Assembly: GCF_004355225.1 (NCBI RefSeq)
Contig: NZ_CP037933.1
Span: 2,418,001-2,482,000, forward strand
Direction: 5' to 3'
Origin: Flavobacterium nackdongense
Lineage (GTDB): Bacteria > Bacteroidota > Bacteroidia > Flavobacteriales > Flavobacteriaceae
DNA length: 64,000 bases
The translations under genes were made by a program, and so were the position numbers. Of the stretch, positions 9,109 through 17,110 are shown in pieces (positions within the stretch are counted from its first letter, which is position 1; every line of letters starts with the position of its first letter). The notes beneath the pieces were generated by a model. It saw nothing but the letters and a program-made list of their open reading frames with translations, did no database searches and was not told where the DNA came from.

Positions 9109-10983
9109 TTATTTCCCAAGTCTTTTTTCAAGTAAATCTCTACTAATGGTCAGCATTCTGCCTATTTGGACTCCATTTCGATAGGCTACCACTCTAAAGG
9201 TGATGTCTCCCTTAGGAATCTCAAAAGGATGAGTATATTTTGGAGAATATTTGGCCGGAAAAGTACCATCGATAGTATAATACAATTCTACATTTGACAA
9301 TTCAGCGGCTAGCGTACACATCATTTTTCCATCGACCATTTTGGTGGTAACAATTGGATCGTAGACTGCTTTAGAAATAGGTTTTTCGATGGCATCGAAT
9401 CTTTTGAAATGCTGTTCGACTCTAGCTGAAAAATTTTCCCAATTTTTGGTCGAATAAGGACTCCAAACCGATTCGCTAATACCGAAAGCTCTTGGATAAG
9501 TCATGTAAAAAGCGTGCTGAATGGTTGGGATTTCTTCGGTCCAAAGGTTTGCTTGACCTCCTAAAATGAATTTTGAATCGACACCTTCAGGCGCTGGTTC
9601 AAACTCATAGGTTTTTTTTAATGACAATTTGCTGTAAATGGGCACCTCAACCGAAGGGTCTCCTTGAACATAATCTAAATAAGCAAAAGTGTTGGGCGAC
9701 ATAATTGCTTCATGCCCTAATTGGGATGCTTTTATTCCACCTTCAATTCCTCTCCAGCTCATAACGGCGGCTCCATCTGCTAGGCCTCCGTAAAGAATTT
9801 CGTCCCACCCAATGACTTTTTTTCCTTTGGAATTGATAGTTTTGGCGACTCTTTTGATAAAATAGCTTTGCAATTCTTTGGCGTCTTTTAAATTTTCTCT
9901 TTTCATCAGCGCCTTACAATTTTCGTCCTTTTCCCAATAGCCGTGATAACATTCGTCGCCACCTAAATGAATATAATTCCCGGGGAATAAAGAAGCAATT
10001 TCTCCAAAAATAATGTCCAAAACAGAATATACTTTCTCGTCGGCTGGGTTCAAAGAATTTTCAATAGTCATTGTAAAAGTACCATCGCCGTGCCATTCGG
10101 CAAATTTGGAACCTGGATTGACCATTTTGGGTTCTTTTAGGGTAGATAATTCTGGGTAGGCTGCCAGCAAGGCCATAGAATGTCCTGGTACATCAATTTC
10201 GGGTACAATCGTAATTTGTTTCTCTGATGCATATCGAATAATCTCTCTAATGTCGTCTTGAGTGTAAAAACCTCCGTAGGGCGTTTTCTCTCCTTCTTTT
10301 GGCGCCTCTCTTTCTCCAAATGAGCCAAAACGTGCTACACGCCAAGCGCCTATTTGGGTCAGTTTTGGCAAACCTTTGATTTCGATTCTCCAGCCGTTAT
10401 CGTCGGTCAGGTGCAACTGCAGCGTATTAAATTTATATTTTGCCATCCAATCGATGTATTCTTTTACTTCGGATTTGGTAAAAAAATGCCGACTTACATC
10501 GAGCATTAATCCTCGCCAACCAAAGCGCGGATAATCTTTGATTTTACAAGCTGGAATTGCGATGTTTTCTTCAGCACTTTTAGCAATAGGAACCAATTGA
10601 TCGAAGGTTTGTAGCCCATAAAACAATCCTGCGACAGCATTTGCTTTTAAGACAATTTCTTTCTCGCCAACCTCAAGTGAGTAGCCTTCTTTTCCGAGGG
10701 TTTGCTCCGAAATTTTGTTTAATTCAATTCGGATGAGGCTGGCATTATTAGCGGGCCGTTCCTCGGAGACGGAGTATCCTTTTCCGGAATCGGAACTAAA
10801 ATGCAATTTTACAATCTTGTTGAGTTCGGGATTGGAGTTTACTAAATAGACTTTTGTTTTTGAGTTTAAAACAAAACTTCCTTGTTGTGAAACATAACTA
10901 ACTGGATTTGGGATAATGGAGTGTTGTGCTTTTAGGCTAAAAACCATTAGAAAAAACAGCGCAATTGAGGATTTTAATTTCAT
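9109..10983 (-). CDS. Beta-N-acetylhexosaminidase, glycoside hydrolase family 20
   Basis: 624 residues with a signal peptide (residues 1-19, ending LKAQ). Domains: GH20b N-terminal domain (~25-150), GH20 catalytic barrel (~155-490) and a chitobiase-type C-terminal domain (~540-610, YYTIDGTFP). The catalytic Asp343-Glu344 pair lies in HLGGDECYHGYW. The enzyme releases terminal GlcNAc/GalNAc from chitin oligomers, glycans or peptidoglycan-derived sugars in the periplasm. It precedes ogt by 7 bases. No chitinase gene is nearby, so the natural substrate is open. Confidence 0.92.
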   Translation of the reverse strand: MKLKSSIALFFLMVFSLKAQHSIIPNPVSYVSQQGSFVLNSKTKVYLVNSNPELNKIVKLHFSSDSGKGYSVSEERPANNASLIRIELNKISEQTLGKEGYSLEVGEKEIVLKANAVAGLFYGLQTFDQLVPIAKSAEENIAIPACKIKDYPRFGWRGLMLDVSRHFFTKSEVKEYIDWMAKYKFNTLQLHLTDDNGWRIEIKGLPKLTQIGAWRVARFGSFGEREAPKEGEKTPYGGFYTQDDIREIIRYASEKQITIVPEIDVPGHSMALLAAYPELSTLKEPKMVNPGSKFAEWHGDGTFTMTIENSLNPADEKVYSVLDIIFGEIASLFPGNYIHLGGDECYHGYWEKDENCKALMKRENLKDAKELQSYFIKRVAKTINSKGKKVIGWDEILYGGLADGAAVMSWRGIEGGIKASQLGHEAIMSPNTFAYLDYVQGDPSVEVPIYSKLSLKKTYEFEPAPEGVDSKFILGGQANLWTEEIPTIQHAFYMTYPRAFGISESVWSPYSTKNWENFSARVEQHFKRFDAIEKPISKAVYDPIVTTKMVDGKMMCTLAAELSNVELYYTIDGTFPAKYSPKYTHPFEIPKGDITFRVVAYRNGVQIGRMLTISRDLLEKRLGK

Positions 10984-11031
10984 TATCTATGTTTTATACT
11001 GTATTCAAATATAATGATTTATTAAAAGCAA

Positions 11032-11116
11032 AAAACCACTTCGATAGAAATGGTTTTTGTTTCTTCTTAGCCCTTATGGTAACGGCATCCTTTTAGGGCG
11101 GGGTTCGCCCTAAAAG
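11032..11116 (-). terminator. Two hairpins downstream of the cytochrome/hemB unit
   Basis: An imperfect hairpin (about 11032-11057, AAAACCA/TGGTTTT arms) and a perfect 11-base stem with a 5-base loop (11090-11116, CTTTTAGGGCG/CGCCCTAAAAG). They lie between the hemB-cytochrome transcript and the GH20 gene and are placed to end the former. The second hairpin looks like a dispersed repeat rather than a simple terminator because it lacks a clean T-run. Confidence 0.5.
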
Positions 11117-11172
11117 ATATAGTGGACAGAAGGAAAAAGCTCCTCATTATTGCCCTCAATACTACACTTAAA

Positions 11173-11553
11173 TTATTTTAAATGCGAATATACGTAGGCT
11201 TCTAAGGCTTTTAATTCCTCATCTGTAAATGTTTTTGTTACGGCAAAATTAGCTTTCATCACTTCGTATTGCGACGGATCGACAATAGGTTTTCCTTCGC
11301 CTTTTAGAAAACTAATCATATCGCCATTTTTTTCTTTATAAATTTTGGCAATGTCTTGTAGACTCGGCCCAACCAGCTTTATATCGGGTTTGTGGCAAGC
11401 TACGCAGGCTCCTTTTCCTTCAAAAAGAGTTTTTCCTAAGGCTTCGGGTTTTTGAACTTCGGTTGTAGTTCCAGACTTTCCAAAGGATTCCTCACTCTCT
11501 TTTTTGCAAGAGACAAATGCTAAAACGGCAAATAAAAAGACAATTTTTTTCAT
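11173..11553 (-). CDS. Small c-type cytochrome lipoprotein
   Basis: 126 residues. A lipoprotein signal with lipobox cysteine at residue 16 (LAFVSCKK) is followed by a flexible linker. A class I cytochrome c domain has the haem-binding motif CVACH at residues 50-54. A methionine in QYEVMKANF is a plausible distal ligand. It is probably a membrane-anchored periplasmic electron carrier. The gene starts only 3 bases after the hemB stop codon, so a haem-binding protein is translated from the same message as a haem-synthesis enzyme. The redox partner is not evident. Confidence 0.85.
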   Translation of the reverse strand: MKKIVFLFAVLAFVSCKKESEESFGKSGTTTEVQKPEALGKTLFEGKGACVACHKPDIKLVGPSLQDIAKIYKEKNGDMISFLKGEGKPIVDPSQYEVMKANFAVTKTFTDEELKALEAYVYSHLK

Positions 11554-11556
11554 TTT

Positions 11557-12552
11557 TTATTGATTTAAAATTATCGCCGCTTCTTTGGCGAAATAAGTCG
11601 AAATTAAACTTGCACCCGCTCTTTTGATACACATAAGTTGTTCCATCATAATCTTATCGTGATCGAGCCAACCTCTTTCGGCAGCGGCTTTGATCATCGC
11701 ATATTCGCCTGAAACGTGAAAAACTGTCACGGGAACATTCACGGCATTTTTGACTTCGCGAACGATGTCAAGATAGGCAATTCCGGGTTTTACCATCACC
11801 ATATCGGCGCCTTCTTCGACATCTGAAAGTGCTTCTTTGACGGCTTCGATGCGGTTGGCATAATCCATCTGATAGGTTTTTTTGTCTTTTGGTACTTCTA
11901 CCTCAGCTTCGCGTGGCGCACTGTCCAAAGCATCGCGGAATGGCCCGTAAAATGCCGAAGCGTATTTGGCCGAATAACTCATTATGCCCACATTGTGAAA
12001 TCCTGCGGCATCCAATCCTTCGCGCAAACGCAAAACTCGGCCGTCCATCATATCAGATGGGGCAACGAAATCGGCTCCGGCTTGTGCGTGGGAAACGGCC
12101 ATTTTTACTAAAGCAGCATTGGTCGCATCGTTTTCGACATCGCCATTGGCAATAATTCCGTCGTGACCATAAATCGAATAAGGGTCTAACGCCACATCAG
12201 GCATCACAATCATTTCAGGACAAGCTTTTTTGATGGCTTTGATGGCTTGTTGCATCAATCCGTTTGGATTCCAAGCTTCTTTTCCGGTATTGTCTTTCAA
12301 ATCCTCGCTTACTTTTACGTAAATATTCACCGCTCGAATTCCTAAAGCATAGATTTCTTTGACTTCTTCAACGGTTAAATCTATCGAACGACGGAAAATT
12401 CCCGGCATCGAGGGAATTGCAACTTTTACATTATCGCCTTCGGCAATAAACATTGGAAACATAAAATCACTTGGATTTAATGTCGTTTCACGCACCAAGG
12501 AACGAATGCTTTCATTGGTTCTTAATCTTCTACCTCTGTGTAATGGAAACAT
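11557..12552 (-). CDS. hemB: Delta-aminolevulinic acid dehydratase (porphobilinogen synthase)
   Basis: 331 residues. The enzyme condenses two 5-aminolevulinate molecules to porphobilinogen. Active-site lysines are in SYSAKYASAFYGPFRDA and MVMVKPGIAYLDIV. The metal-site segment reads DVALDPYSIYGHDG: the three cysteines of zinc-dependent enzymes are absent, as in the magnesium-type enzymes of Pseudomonas and relatives. It lies in the minus-strand haem gene run, 24 bases after the DUF4421 gene and just before the cytochrome gene. Confidence 0.96.
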   Translation of the reverse strand: MFPLHRGRRLRTNESIRSLVRETTLNPSDFMFPMFIAEGDNVKVAIPSMPGIFRRSIDLTVEEVKEIYALGIRAVNIYVKVSEDLKDNTGKEAWNPNGLMQQAIKAIKKACPEMIVMPDVALDPYSIYGHDGIIANGDVENDATNAALVKMAVSHAQAGADFVAPSDMMDGRVLRLREGLDAAGFHNVGIMSYSAKYASAFYGPFRDALDSAPREAEVEVPKDKKTYQMDYANRIEAVKEALSDVEEGADMVMVKPGIAYLDIVREVKNAVNVPVTVFHVSGEYAMIKAAAERGWLDHDKIMMEQLMCIKRAGASLISTYFAKEAAIILNQ

Positions 12553-12576
12553 ATTTAATAAATTTTAGATTTTGTT

Positions 12577-13521
12577 TTAAAGCCCTGTTTTTTGATGAAC
12601 TGTTTCAAATATTTTTTCAACCTTTTTTGGTGGGGCAAAACGATACCCTACTGTGAAATTTATACTCGAAATATTGTCATTTAATTGTATGTTGGCATTG
12701 CTATTTTGGCCAAATGCGAAATAGTTAAGATTTAAAAACGCAAAAAAAGAATCGGTATTATAGCCTGTTTTAAGACTTATGTTCGATTCTACAACACCCG
12801 AAATATGGCTGTCTACCTTATTAATTCCTCCGCCGACAGCTACTCCCGCCGATATTAAAAATTGGTTATTAATGACAAAATTATAATAGTATGAAGGTGA
12901 TAACGCAATTTCTAAAATATCACTTTGTGATGAGGGCGGCCCATCATTCAAATCAAGATTGGTGTAAAAAATGGCAAAATTAGGCACAAAACTACCTGAA
13001 CTCTTGGTCTGCCATTGCTTTTGATTGGCTATTGTTTTGAGCGAAAAATTGGGATTAAAAATATAGGATGTGATGCCTCCTATTTTGGTCGATCTCATGT
13101 CTGAAAACGGGAATTTTACTTCAAATTCATTCACATAAAACCCTTTTTGGTTAATAAAAGTAAGGGTCTGCATCCATTGCTTTACAATAAATCGGGTACT
13201 GATGTTAAAAAGTTTTGAGTCACCATTATCCTTATTGGCATTAAAAAACTGAGGCGATATACCGTATGAAACGTCAACAAATTTATAAGAAACACTCATG
13301 CCTATCTGTTGTCGATGATTGGGAATCAAATCTACTTTTAATGTGCTGCCATCAGAAATGGAAGTTACAAACCGAAAAGTATTGGACACATCCAAGTAGT
13401 ACATACTGGCGATTACATTATCATCGTACGCTTTGAAATACGGATTTGAAAGAGGTTTTTCTTGAGCGTAGCAGCCAAAAAGTCCCCCAAATACAATAAA
13501 GCAAAACGTTTTTATACCCAT
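12577..13521 (-). CDS. DUF4421-like outer-membrane barrel protein
   Basis: 314 residues with a signal peptide (residues 1-19, GCYAQ) and repeated strand-like segments ending in NFTVGYRFAPP. It resembles the DUF4421 family of Bacteroidota outer-membrane proteins; function unknown. The start codon overlaps the end of hemF by 10 bases and hemB follows after 24 bases, so it is embedded in the haem operon. Translational coupling to hemF is likely. A role in haem export or porphyrin handling would be conjecture. Confidence 0.7.
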   Translation of the reverse strand: MGIKTFCFIVFGGLFGCYAQEKPLSNPYFKAYDDNVIASMYYLDVSNTFRFVTSISDGSTLKVDLIPNHRQQIGMSVSYKFVDVSYGISPQFFNANKDNGDSKLFNISTRFIVKQWMQTLTFINQKGFYVNEFEVKFPFSDMRSTKIGGITSYIFNPNFSLKTIANQKQWQTKSSGSFVPNFAIFYTNLDLNDGPPSSQSDILEIALSPSYYYNFVINNQFLISAGVAVGGGINKVDSHISGVVESNISLKTGYNTDSFFAFLNLNYFAFGQNSNANIQLNDNISSINFTVGYRFAPPKKVEKIFETVHQKTGL

Positions 13522-14414
13522 TCTTTAGGATTTTCTAATATTGCCACTAGTTTCTCTTCTTCGCTTCCTTTTTCAGGATGATGGTCATAAACCCATTGTA
13601 CGTGTGGCGGCAAACTCATCAGGATACTTTCGATTCTGCCATTGGTTTTTAGGCCAAACAGCGTGCCTTTGTCATGTACCAAATTGAATTCGACATAACG
13701 ACCGCGACGGATTTCCTGCCAAGTTCTATGGGCATCCGAATATACTACATTTTTTCTTTTCTCCACAATTGGAACATAAGCTTCGAGAAAACTGTTGCCA
13801 ACTTCGGTTACGAAATTGAACCAATTTTCCATTGACATCTCTTCGGATGCTTTGCAATAATCGAAAAACAAACCGCCAATTCCTCGAGCTTCATTGCGAT
13901 GTGCGTTCCAAAAATAGGCATCACATTGCTTTTTATATTTTGGATAAAATTCCAGATTGTGTTTATCGCAAGCCGTTTTACAGGTTTGGTGAAAGTGTTT
14001 GGCATCTTCCTCAAACAAATAATAAGGCGTTAAATCTTGTCCGCCACCAAACCATTGCTGAATGACTTTTCCATTGTCATCATACATTTCGAAATAGCGC
14101 CAATTCGCGTGAACCGTTGGCACCATTGGATTTTTAGGATGCAAAACCAAACTCAATCCACAAGCAAAGAAATCAGCTTCGCCCACGTTGAACAATTTTT
14201 GCATCGAATCTGGTAATTTTCCGTGAACGGCAGAAATATTGACGCCGCCTTTTTCGAAAACTGCTCCATTTTCGATCACGCGTGTTCGTCCGCCTCCGCC
14301 TTCTGGTCGTTTCCAGATATCCTCACGGAATTTAGTTGTGCCATCAACATCTTCCAATCCTTTGCAGATTTGGTCTTGAAGGGTTTGTATGTATTGGTAG
14401 AATTTATTTTTCAT
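13512..14414 (-). CDS. hemF: Oxygen-dependent coproporphyrinogen III oxidase
   Basis: 300 residues, normal length for HemF, which oxidatively decarboxylates coproporphyrinogen III to protoporphyrinogen IX using O2. Recognisable segments include GGGGRTRV, WFGGGQDLTPYYL, RGIGGLFFDY and GRYVEFNLVHDKGT. The first 16 codons, including the ATG at 14414, are duplicated upstream at 15258-15304. The ATG overlaps the stop codon of the BRO-N gene by one base (TAATG). The present start was therefore probably supplied or rebuilt when that gene inserted. Translation now may depend on coupling to the BRO-N frame. Confidence 0.95.
   Translation of the reverse strand: MKNKFYQYIQTLQDQICKGLEDVDGTTKFREDIWKRPEGGGGRTRVIENGAVFEKGGVNISAVHGKLPDSMQKLFNVGEADFFACGLSLVLHPKNPMVPTVHANWRYFEMYDDNGKVIQQWFGGGQDLTPYYLFEEDAKHFHQTCKTACDKHNLEFYPKYKKQCDAYFWNAHRNEARGIGGLFFDYCKASEEMSMENWFNFVTEVGNSFLEAYVPIVEKRKNVVYSDAHRTWQEIRRGRYVEFNLVHDKGTLFGLKTNGRIESILMSLPPHVQWVYDHHPEKGSEEEKLVAILENPKEWV
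14368..14414. repeat. Direct repeat copy 1 (5' end of hemF)
   Basis: 47 bases forming the first codons of functional hemF. Matches 15258-15304 in the same orientation with 6 mismatches by eye, and the first ~33 bases are almost identical. The two copies flank the BRO-N gene like attachment-site duplicates. Confidence 0.85.
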
Positions 14415-15247
14415 TATTCTAATTCCTTGTTCTTTTCCAAATAATTCGCAGCATTCAAGGTATTGACTACTTTTTTGCCTGTCTTTTCTTCAATTTGCTT
14501 GCGTGTATTTCCCGCAATTGTGCCTCCTTGCTTGGCAATTTTTTTATTTTCAACAAAAGTTTTAGGTTTCTTTTCCTTGCTAATTTCTGTTGTGGTAGCT
14601 TCTGCCAACATATTGAGAACCAATTCAAGGTTACTCATATTGTCGCGCAAATTTTCCTTTTTTAACCCTTTGTGATTCTTGTATTGTTTGACCGATAAAC
14701 CGCTCCAAGCTTTGGTAATCTCATCGGTAAGAATGGCATACTCTTGTCCTTTTTTCACTCCTCGTTTGTCCCATTCATCTGTAAGGTCTTTTCTTACTTC
14801 AATACTTTTTAGACGTTGGTTTACCCATTCTTTCGAATATCCTTTTTTGAGATAGGTTCCCATAAGTCGGTCAAAACCCAATTCTGGATCTTCAATTTCA
14901 TCAATTCGTTCCCTTCCCACTTGAGCTAACCACAGTTTGAAAGGTTCCGCCTTTTTTGATGGAACAGATTGTATTAAACGAAACAATTGTTCGGTATCGG
15001 CAATGTCAGTTAACCTCATCTTTCCATCTTCGGCAAGAAGTTTAAACTGTCCGATTTTTTCGGACACTTCACTTCCTTCTTTTATTAATTTGGATTTTAA
15101 ATCACTCCAATATTTTCTTGGTCTATCGTTTTCAATCAAAACTTGCAATACATCAATGATAGAAAAGTACCATTTTTCTTCTTCATCGCTCCAAATAGAA
15201 CGAATTTGTTTTTGTTCGAATAGTTTAATGGCAGTTTCTTTGGTCAT
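14414..15247 (-). CDS. BRO-N domain (antirepressor-like) protein
   Basis: 277 residues. The N-terminal ~100 residues match the BRO-N fold found in phage antirepressors and baculovirus BRO proteins (IRSIWSDEEEKWYFSIIDVL, then LRLTDIADTEQLFRLI-like strands). This is followed by a conserved bacterial extension (GFDRLMGTYLKKGYS, WDKRGVKKGQEYAIL) and a Lys-rich C-terminus with GGTIAGNTRKQIEEKTGK. Such proteins bind DNA and are usually phage- or island-borne. No other phage gene is adjacent. It interrupts the haem gene run, and its stop codon overlaps the hemF start. It is flanked by direct repeats of the hemF 5' end. Confidence 0.85.
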   Translation of the reverse strand: MTKETAIKLFEQKQIRSIWSDEEEKWYFSIIDVLQVLIENDRPRKYWSDLKSKLIKEGSEVSEKIGQFKLLAEDGKMRLTDIADTEQLFRLIQSVPSKKAEPFKLWLAQVGRERIDEIEDPELGFDRLMGTYLKKGYSKEWVNQRLKSIEVRKDLTDEWDKRGVKKGQEYAILTDEITKAWSGLSVKQYKNHKGLKKENLRDNMSNLELVLNMLAEATTTEISKEKKPKTFVENKKIAKQGGTIAGNTRKQIEEKTGKKVVNTLNAANYLEKNKELE

Positions 15248-15250
15248 AAT

Positions 15251-15304
15251 TTAAATCATTTGGTCTTGAAGGTTTTGTATGTATTGGTAAAACTGTTCTT
15301 TCAT
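15251..15304 (-). pseudogene. Remnant of the original hemF 5' end (17 codons)
   Basis: Reading from 15304, the frame MKEQFYQYIQNLQDQMI then stops at 15251. It matches the HemF N-terminus MKNKFYQYIQTLQDQI. It sits 3 bases after the DUF3667 stop codon, which suggests hemF began here before the BRO-N gene was inserted. Confidence 0.8.
15258..15304. repeat. Direct repeat copy 2 (displaced hemF 5' end)
   Basis: Second copy of the 47-base hemF start sequence, 890 bases from copy 1 and on the other side of the BRO-N gene. Divergence is concentrated in the first five codons. Confidence 0.85.
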
Positions 15305-15307
15305 GGA

Positions 15308-16027
15308 TTACATATAATATTTATTAATATATCCAATAACAAAAAAGATGGCAACGTGAGTTAGTACACCTAAAACAAATGCTAACATAGATTTTAAGTA
15401 ATTCAATATCTTTTTCTCTCCAAAAAACTGTCCGATTGCCCAAATTTGATAAATAATAAAGAAAATAGTCAAATTACTAAAAGCACTTGTAATTTTAACT
15501 AACGTAATTAGTGGTACAATAACCAGTAAACCTGTCGCTAAAACATAGGACATCAATACAATCATTTCGAAAATATTGAATTTTCTATTTCTATATAATA
15601 ATACTAACCAAGGTGCTATACAGAATCCAACAATAATGTTGGTGTATGCAATATGACTAATTAACCAATTGTCAATGGTTTTTAAATTTACTTTGTCTTT
15701 TAATGGTTCTATGTAACCCACATTTAAGTAAGTATATTGAATGTGAAAAATTGAGGTGAACAAAGTGAAAAGTAAAGATGCAAAAAACAAATAAACGATT
15801 GGTTTTACATATTTATTTCTATTTTCAAATAAATAGGTTCGAATAGTTTTACCTGGTTTAATTATTAATTGCCAAGCCGTAAAATGGAACCCTTTTTCAA
15901 AATGAAGAAGATGCTCAATTTCATGAACCATATATTGAAAATTAATTCTTTTAATATTCTTTGGTTGTCCACATTTTGAACAAAAGTCATCTACAATTTG
16001 ATGGTTACAGTTTATACAATTTGTCAT
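15308..16027 (-). CDS. DUF3667 membrane protein with N-terminal zinc ribbon
   Basis: 239 residues. An N-terminal zinc ribbon (CINCNHQ ... FCSKCGQP, residues 4-21) is followed by an amphipathic region and five or so transmembrane helices from residue ~90 to the end. The EIEHLLHFEKGFHFT and KPGKTIRTYL motifs are those of DUF3667, a family common and uncharacterised in Bacteroidota. Its stop lies 3 bases before the hemF remnant and its start 1 base after the GNAT gene, so it is part of the accessory block inside the haem cluster. Confidence 0.8.
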   Translation of the reverse strand: MTNCINCNHQIVDDFCSKCGQPKNIKRINFQYMVHEIEHLLHFEKGFHFTAWQLIIKPGKTIRTYLFENRNKYVKPIVYLFFASLLFTLFTSIFHIQYTYLNVGYIEPLKDKVNLKTIDNWLISHIAYTNIIVGFCIAPWLVLLYRNRKFNIFEMIVLMSYVLATGLLVIVPLITLVKITSAFSNLTIFFIIYQIWAIGQFFGEKKILNYLKSMLAFVLGVLTHVAIFFVIGYINKYYM

Positions 16028-16028
16028 T

Positions 16029-16580
16029 TTATTTACAATCTGATTTCAATAGTCCGTAATAATTAATGTCTTCTAAAACTCCTTCGTGGTTTTTGAATTC
16101 TTCTCTCAAAATCCCTTCTTGTATAAACTTATGTTTTAATGCAATTTGTTGGCTAGCTTTATTGACTTTTGAAGTACAAATAAATATTTTATTCATTTTT
16201 AATTCCTCAAAACAAAATTCAATGGTTTGTGAAACCGCTTTGGAAATAATGCCTTGCCCTTCAAAAGTTGCGTCAATAAAATAAGCTAATTCGCATTTTG
16301 AAATATCTAATTTTATGTTCTTAATACAAACATATCCTATCAAATTATTTGTTTCATTATTTCTAATATAGAAAAAATAATTTTCTTTTTTTTCCTGTTT
16401 CTGTATATTATTATCTATAAAATCTGTTGCTTTGGCAAGATCCAAACAGTTAGAAACTGTAACAGGAAACGTCTTCTCAATATGCGTTTTGTTTTTAGAT
16501 ATAAGTTCGAAAAACTCTTCAGGAAGAATCTTGTCAATAGTTTCGGTTCTCCAATTGTTAAATTTCATAAGCTTTTGCAT
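16029..16580 (-). CDS. GNAT-family N-acetyltransferase (RimJ/RimL-like)
   Basis: 183 residues with the acetyl-CoA-binding GNAT core. The acceptor strand YFFYIRNNETNNLIGYV leads to the motif A region FEGQGIISKAVSQTIEF (Q/R-x-x-G-x-G/A-like), then the ICTSKVNKASQQIALKHKF segment typical of RimL-type acetyltransferases of protein N-termini or small molecules. Two in-frame ATGs are possible (16580 and 16568); the shorter, MKFNNW, is equally plausible. Substrate unknown. Adjacent to DUF3667 with a 1-base gap. Confidence 0.8.
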   Translation of the reverse strand: MQKLMKFNNWRTETIDKILPEEFFELISKNKTHIEKTFPVTVSNCLDLAKATDFIDNNIQKQEKKENYFFYIRNNETNNLIGYVCIKNIKLDISKCELAYFIDATFEGQGIISKAVSQTIEFCFEELKMNKIFICTSKVNKASQQIALKHKFIQEGILREEFKNHEGVLEDINYYGLLKSDCK

Positions 16581-16606
16581 GGATTGAAATTACTCATTCA
16601 TTCTAA

Positions 16607-16987
16607 TTATAAATTTGCTTTCGCAGCAGCTATTTTATTAAAAATTCCAAACGAAAAGACCTTGCTTTCCTTTTGGACATAATCGTAAATGGCAATGGCT
16701 TTTCCTGAAAAATCAAACTGACTTTCTTTCGAAAAAGCCATCAAGAAATCGGCGAATATTTCGAAATGATTCCAGTCAAAATGAAGTCGCTCCAAATTGA
16801 AAATCAATTGCTTTTCGTCGAAATCATTAAGACTTTCGACATTCATTCCCAAATCTTTCAACTCATTTTCGAGAAGCAACAAATCTTCCAAGTTCCAAAA
16901 CTTAGGCACAAAAGTCATTGAATGCAAAACCTTTAGAATGTTGTCTATTCGAATACTTTCCTGATCTCGTAAGCCTTTGTTTAGCAT
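16607..16987 (-). CDS. Conserved hypothetical protein, 126 residues
   Basis: Soluble, acidic and helical by composition, with no signal peptide (MLNKGLRDQESIRIDNI, then SMTFVPKFWNLEDLLLLENE and LERLHFDWNHFEIFADFLM). No family recognised. A longer reading from a TTG at 17011 would start inside the palindrome at 17005-17034, so the ATG at 16987 is preferred. It lies between the GNAT gene and the second REP element, within the accessory block of the haem cluster. Confidence 0.6.
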   Translation of the reverse strand: MLNKGLRDQESIRIDNILKVLHSMTFVPKFWNLEDLLLLENELKDLGMNVESLNDFDEKQLIFNLERLHFDWNHFEIFADFLMAFSKESQFDFSGKAIAIYDYVQKESKVFSFGIFNKIAAAKANL

Positions 16988-17004
16988 TTTATATTGTATG
17001 TTAT

Positions 17005-17093
17005 CCTGCAAGGTTTTTTTCTAAACCTTGCAGGTGTTACTTTTTAGCTGGCCTTTCTAAACATACCTACAAGGTCAAAAAAGACCTTGCAGG
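17005..17093. repeat. Paired CCTGCAAGGT palindromes, left of transposase 2
   Basis: Hairpins at 17005-17034 and 17066-17093 separated by ~31 bases. The second arm pair contains one CCTACAAGG variant. Confidence 0.8.
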
Positions 17094-17110
17094 AGACAAA
17101 ATACTTCCAT

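Noticed and set aside
9102..9131. TTG-started extension of ogt overlapping the GH20 gene
   Set aside because: The ATG at 9101 gives the usual family N-terminus and leaves a 7-base gap after the GH20 stop codon.
6175..10983. Polysaccharide-utilisation locus
   Set aside because: GH3 and GH20 genes are near each other, but no SusC/SusD pair, sigma/anti-sigma regulator or other CAZyme is present.
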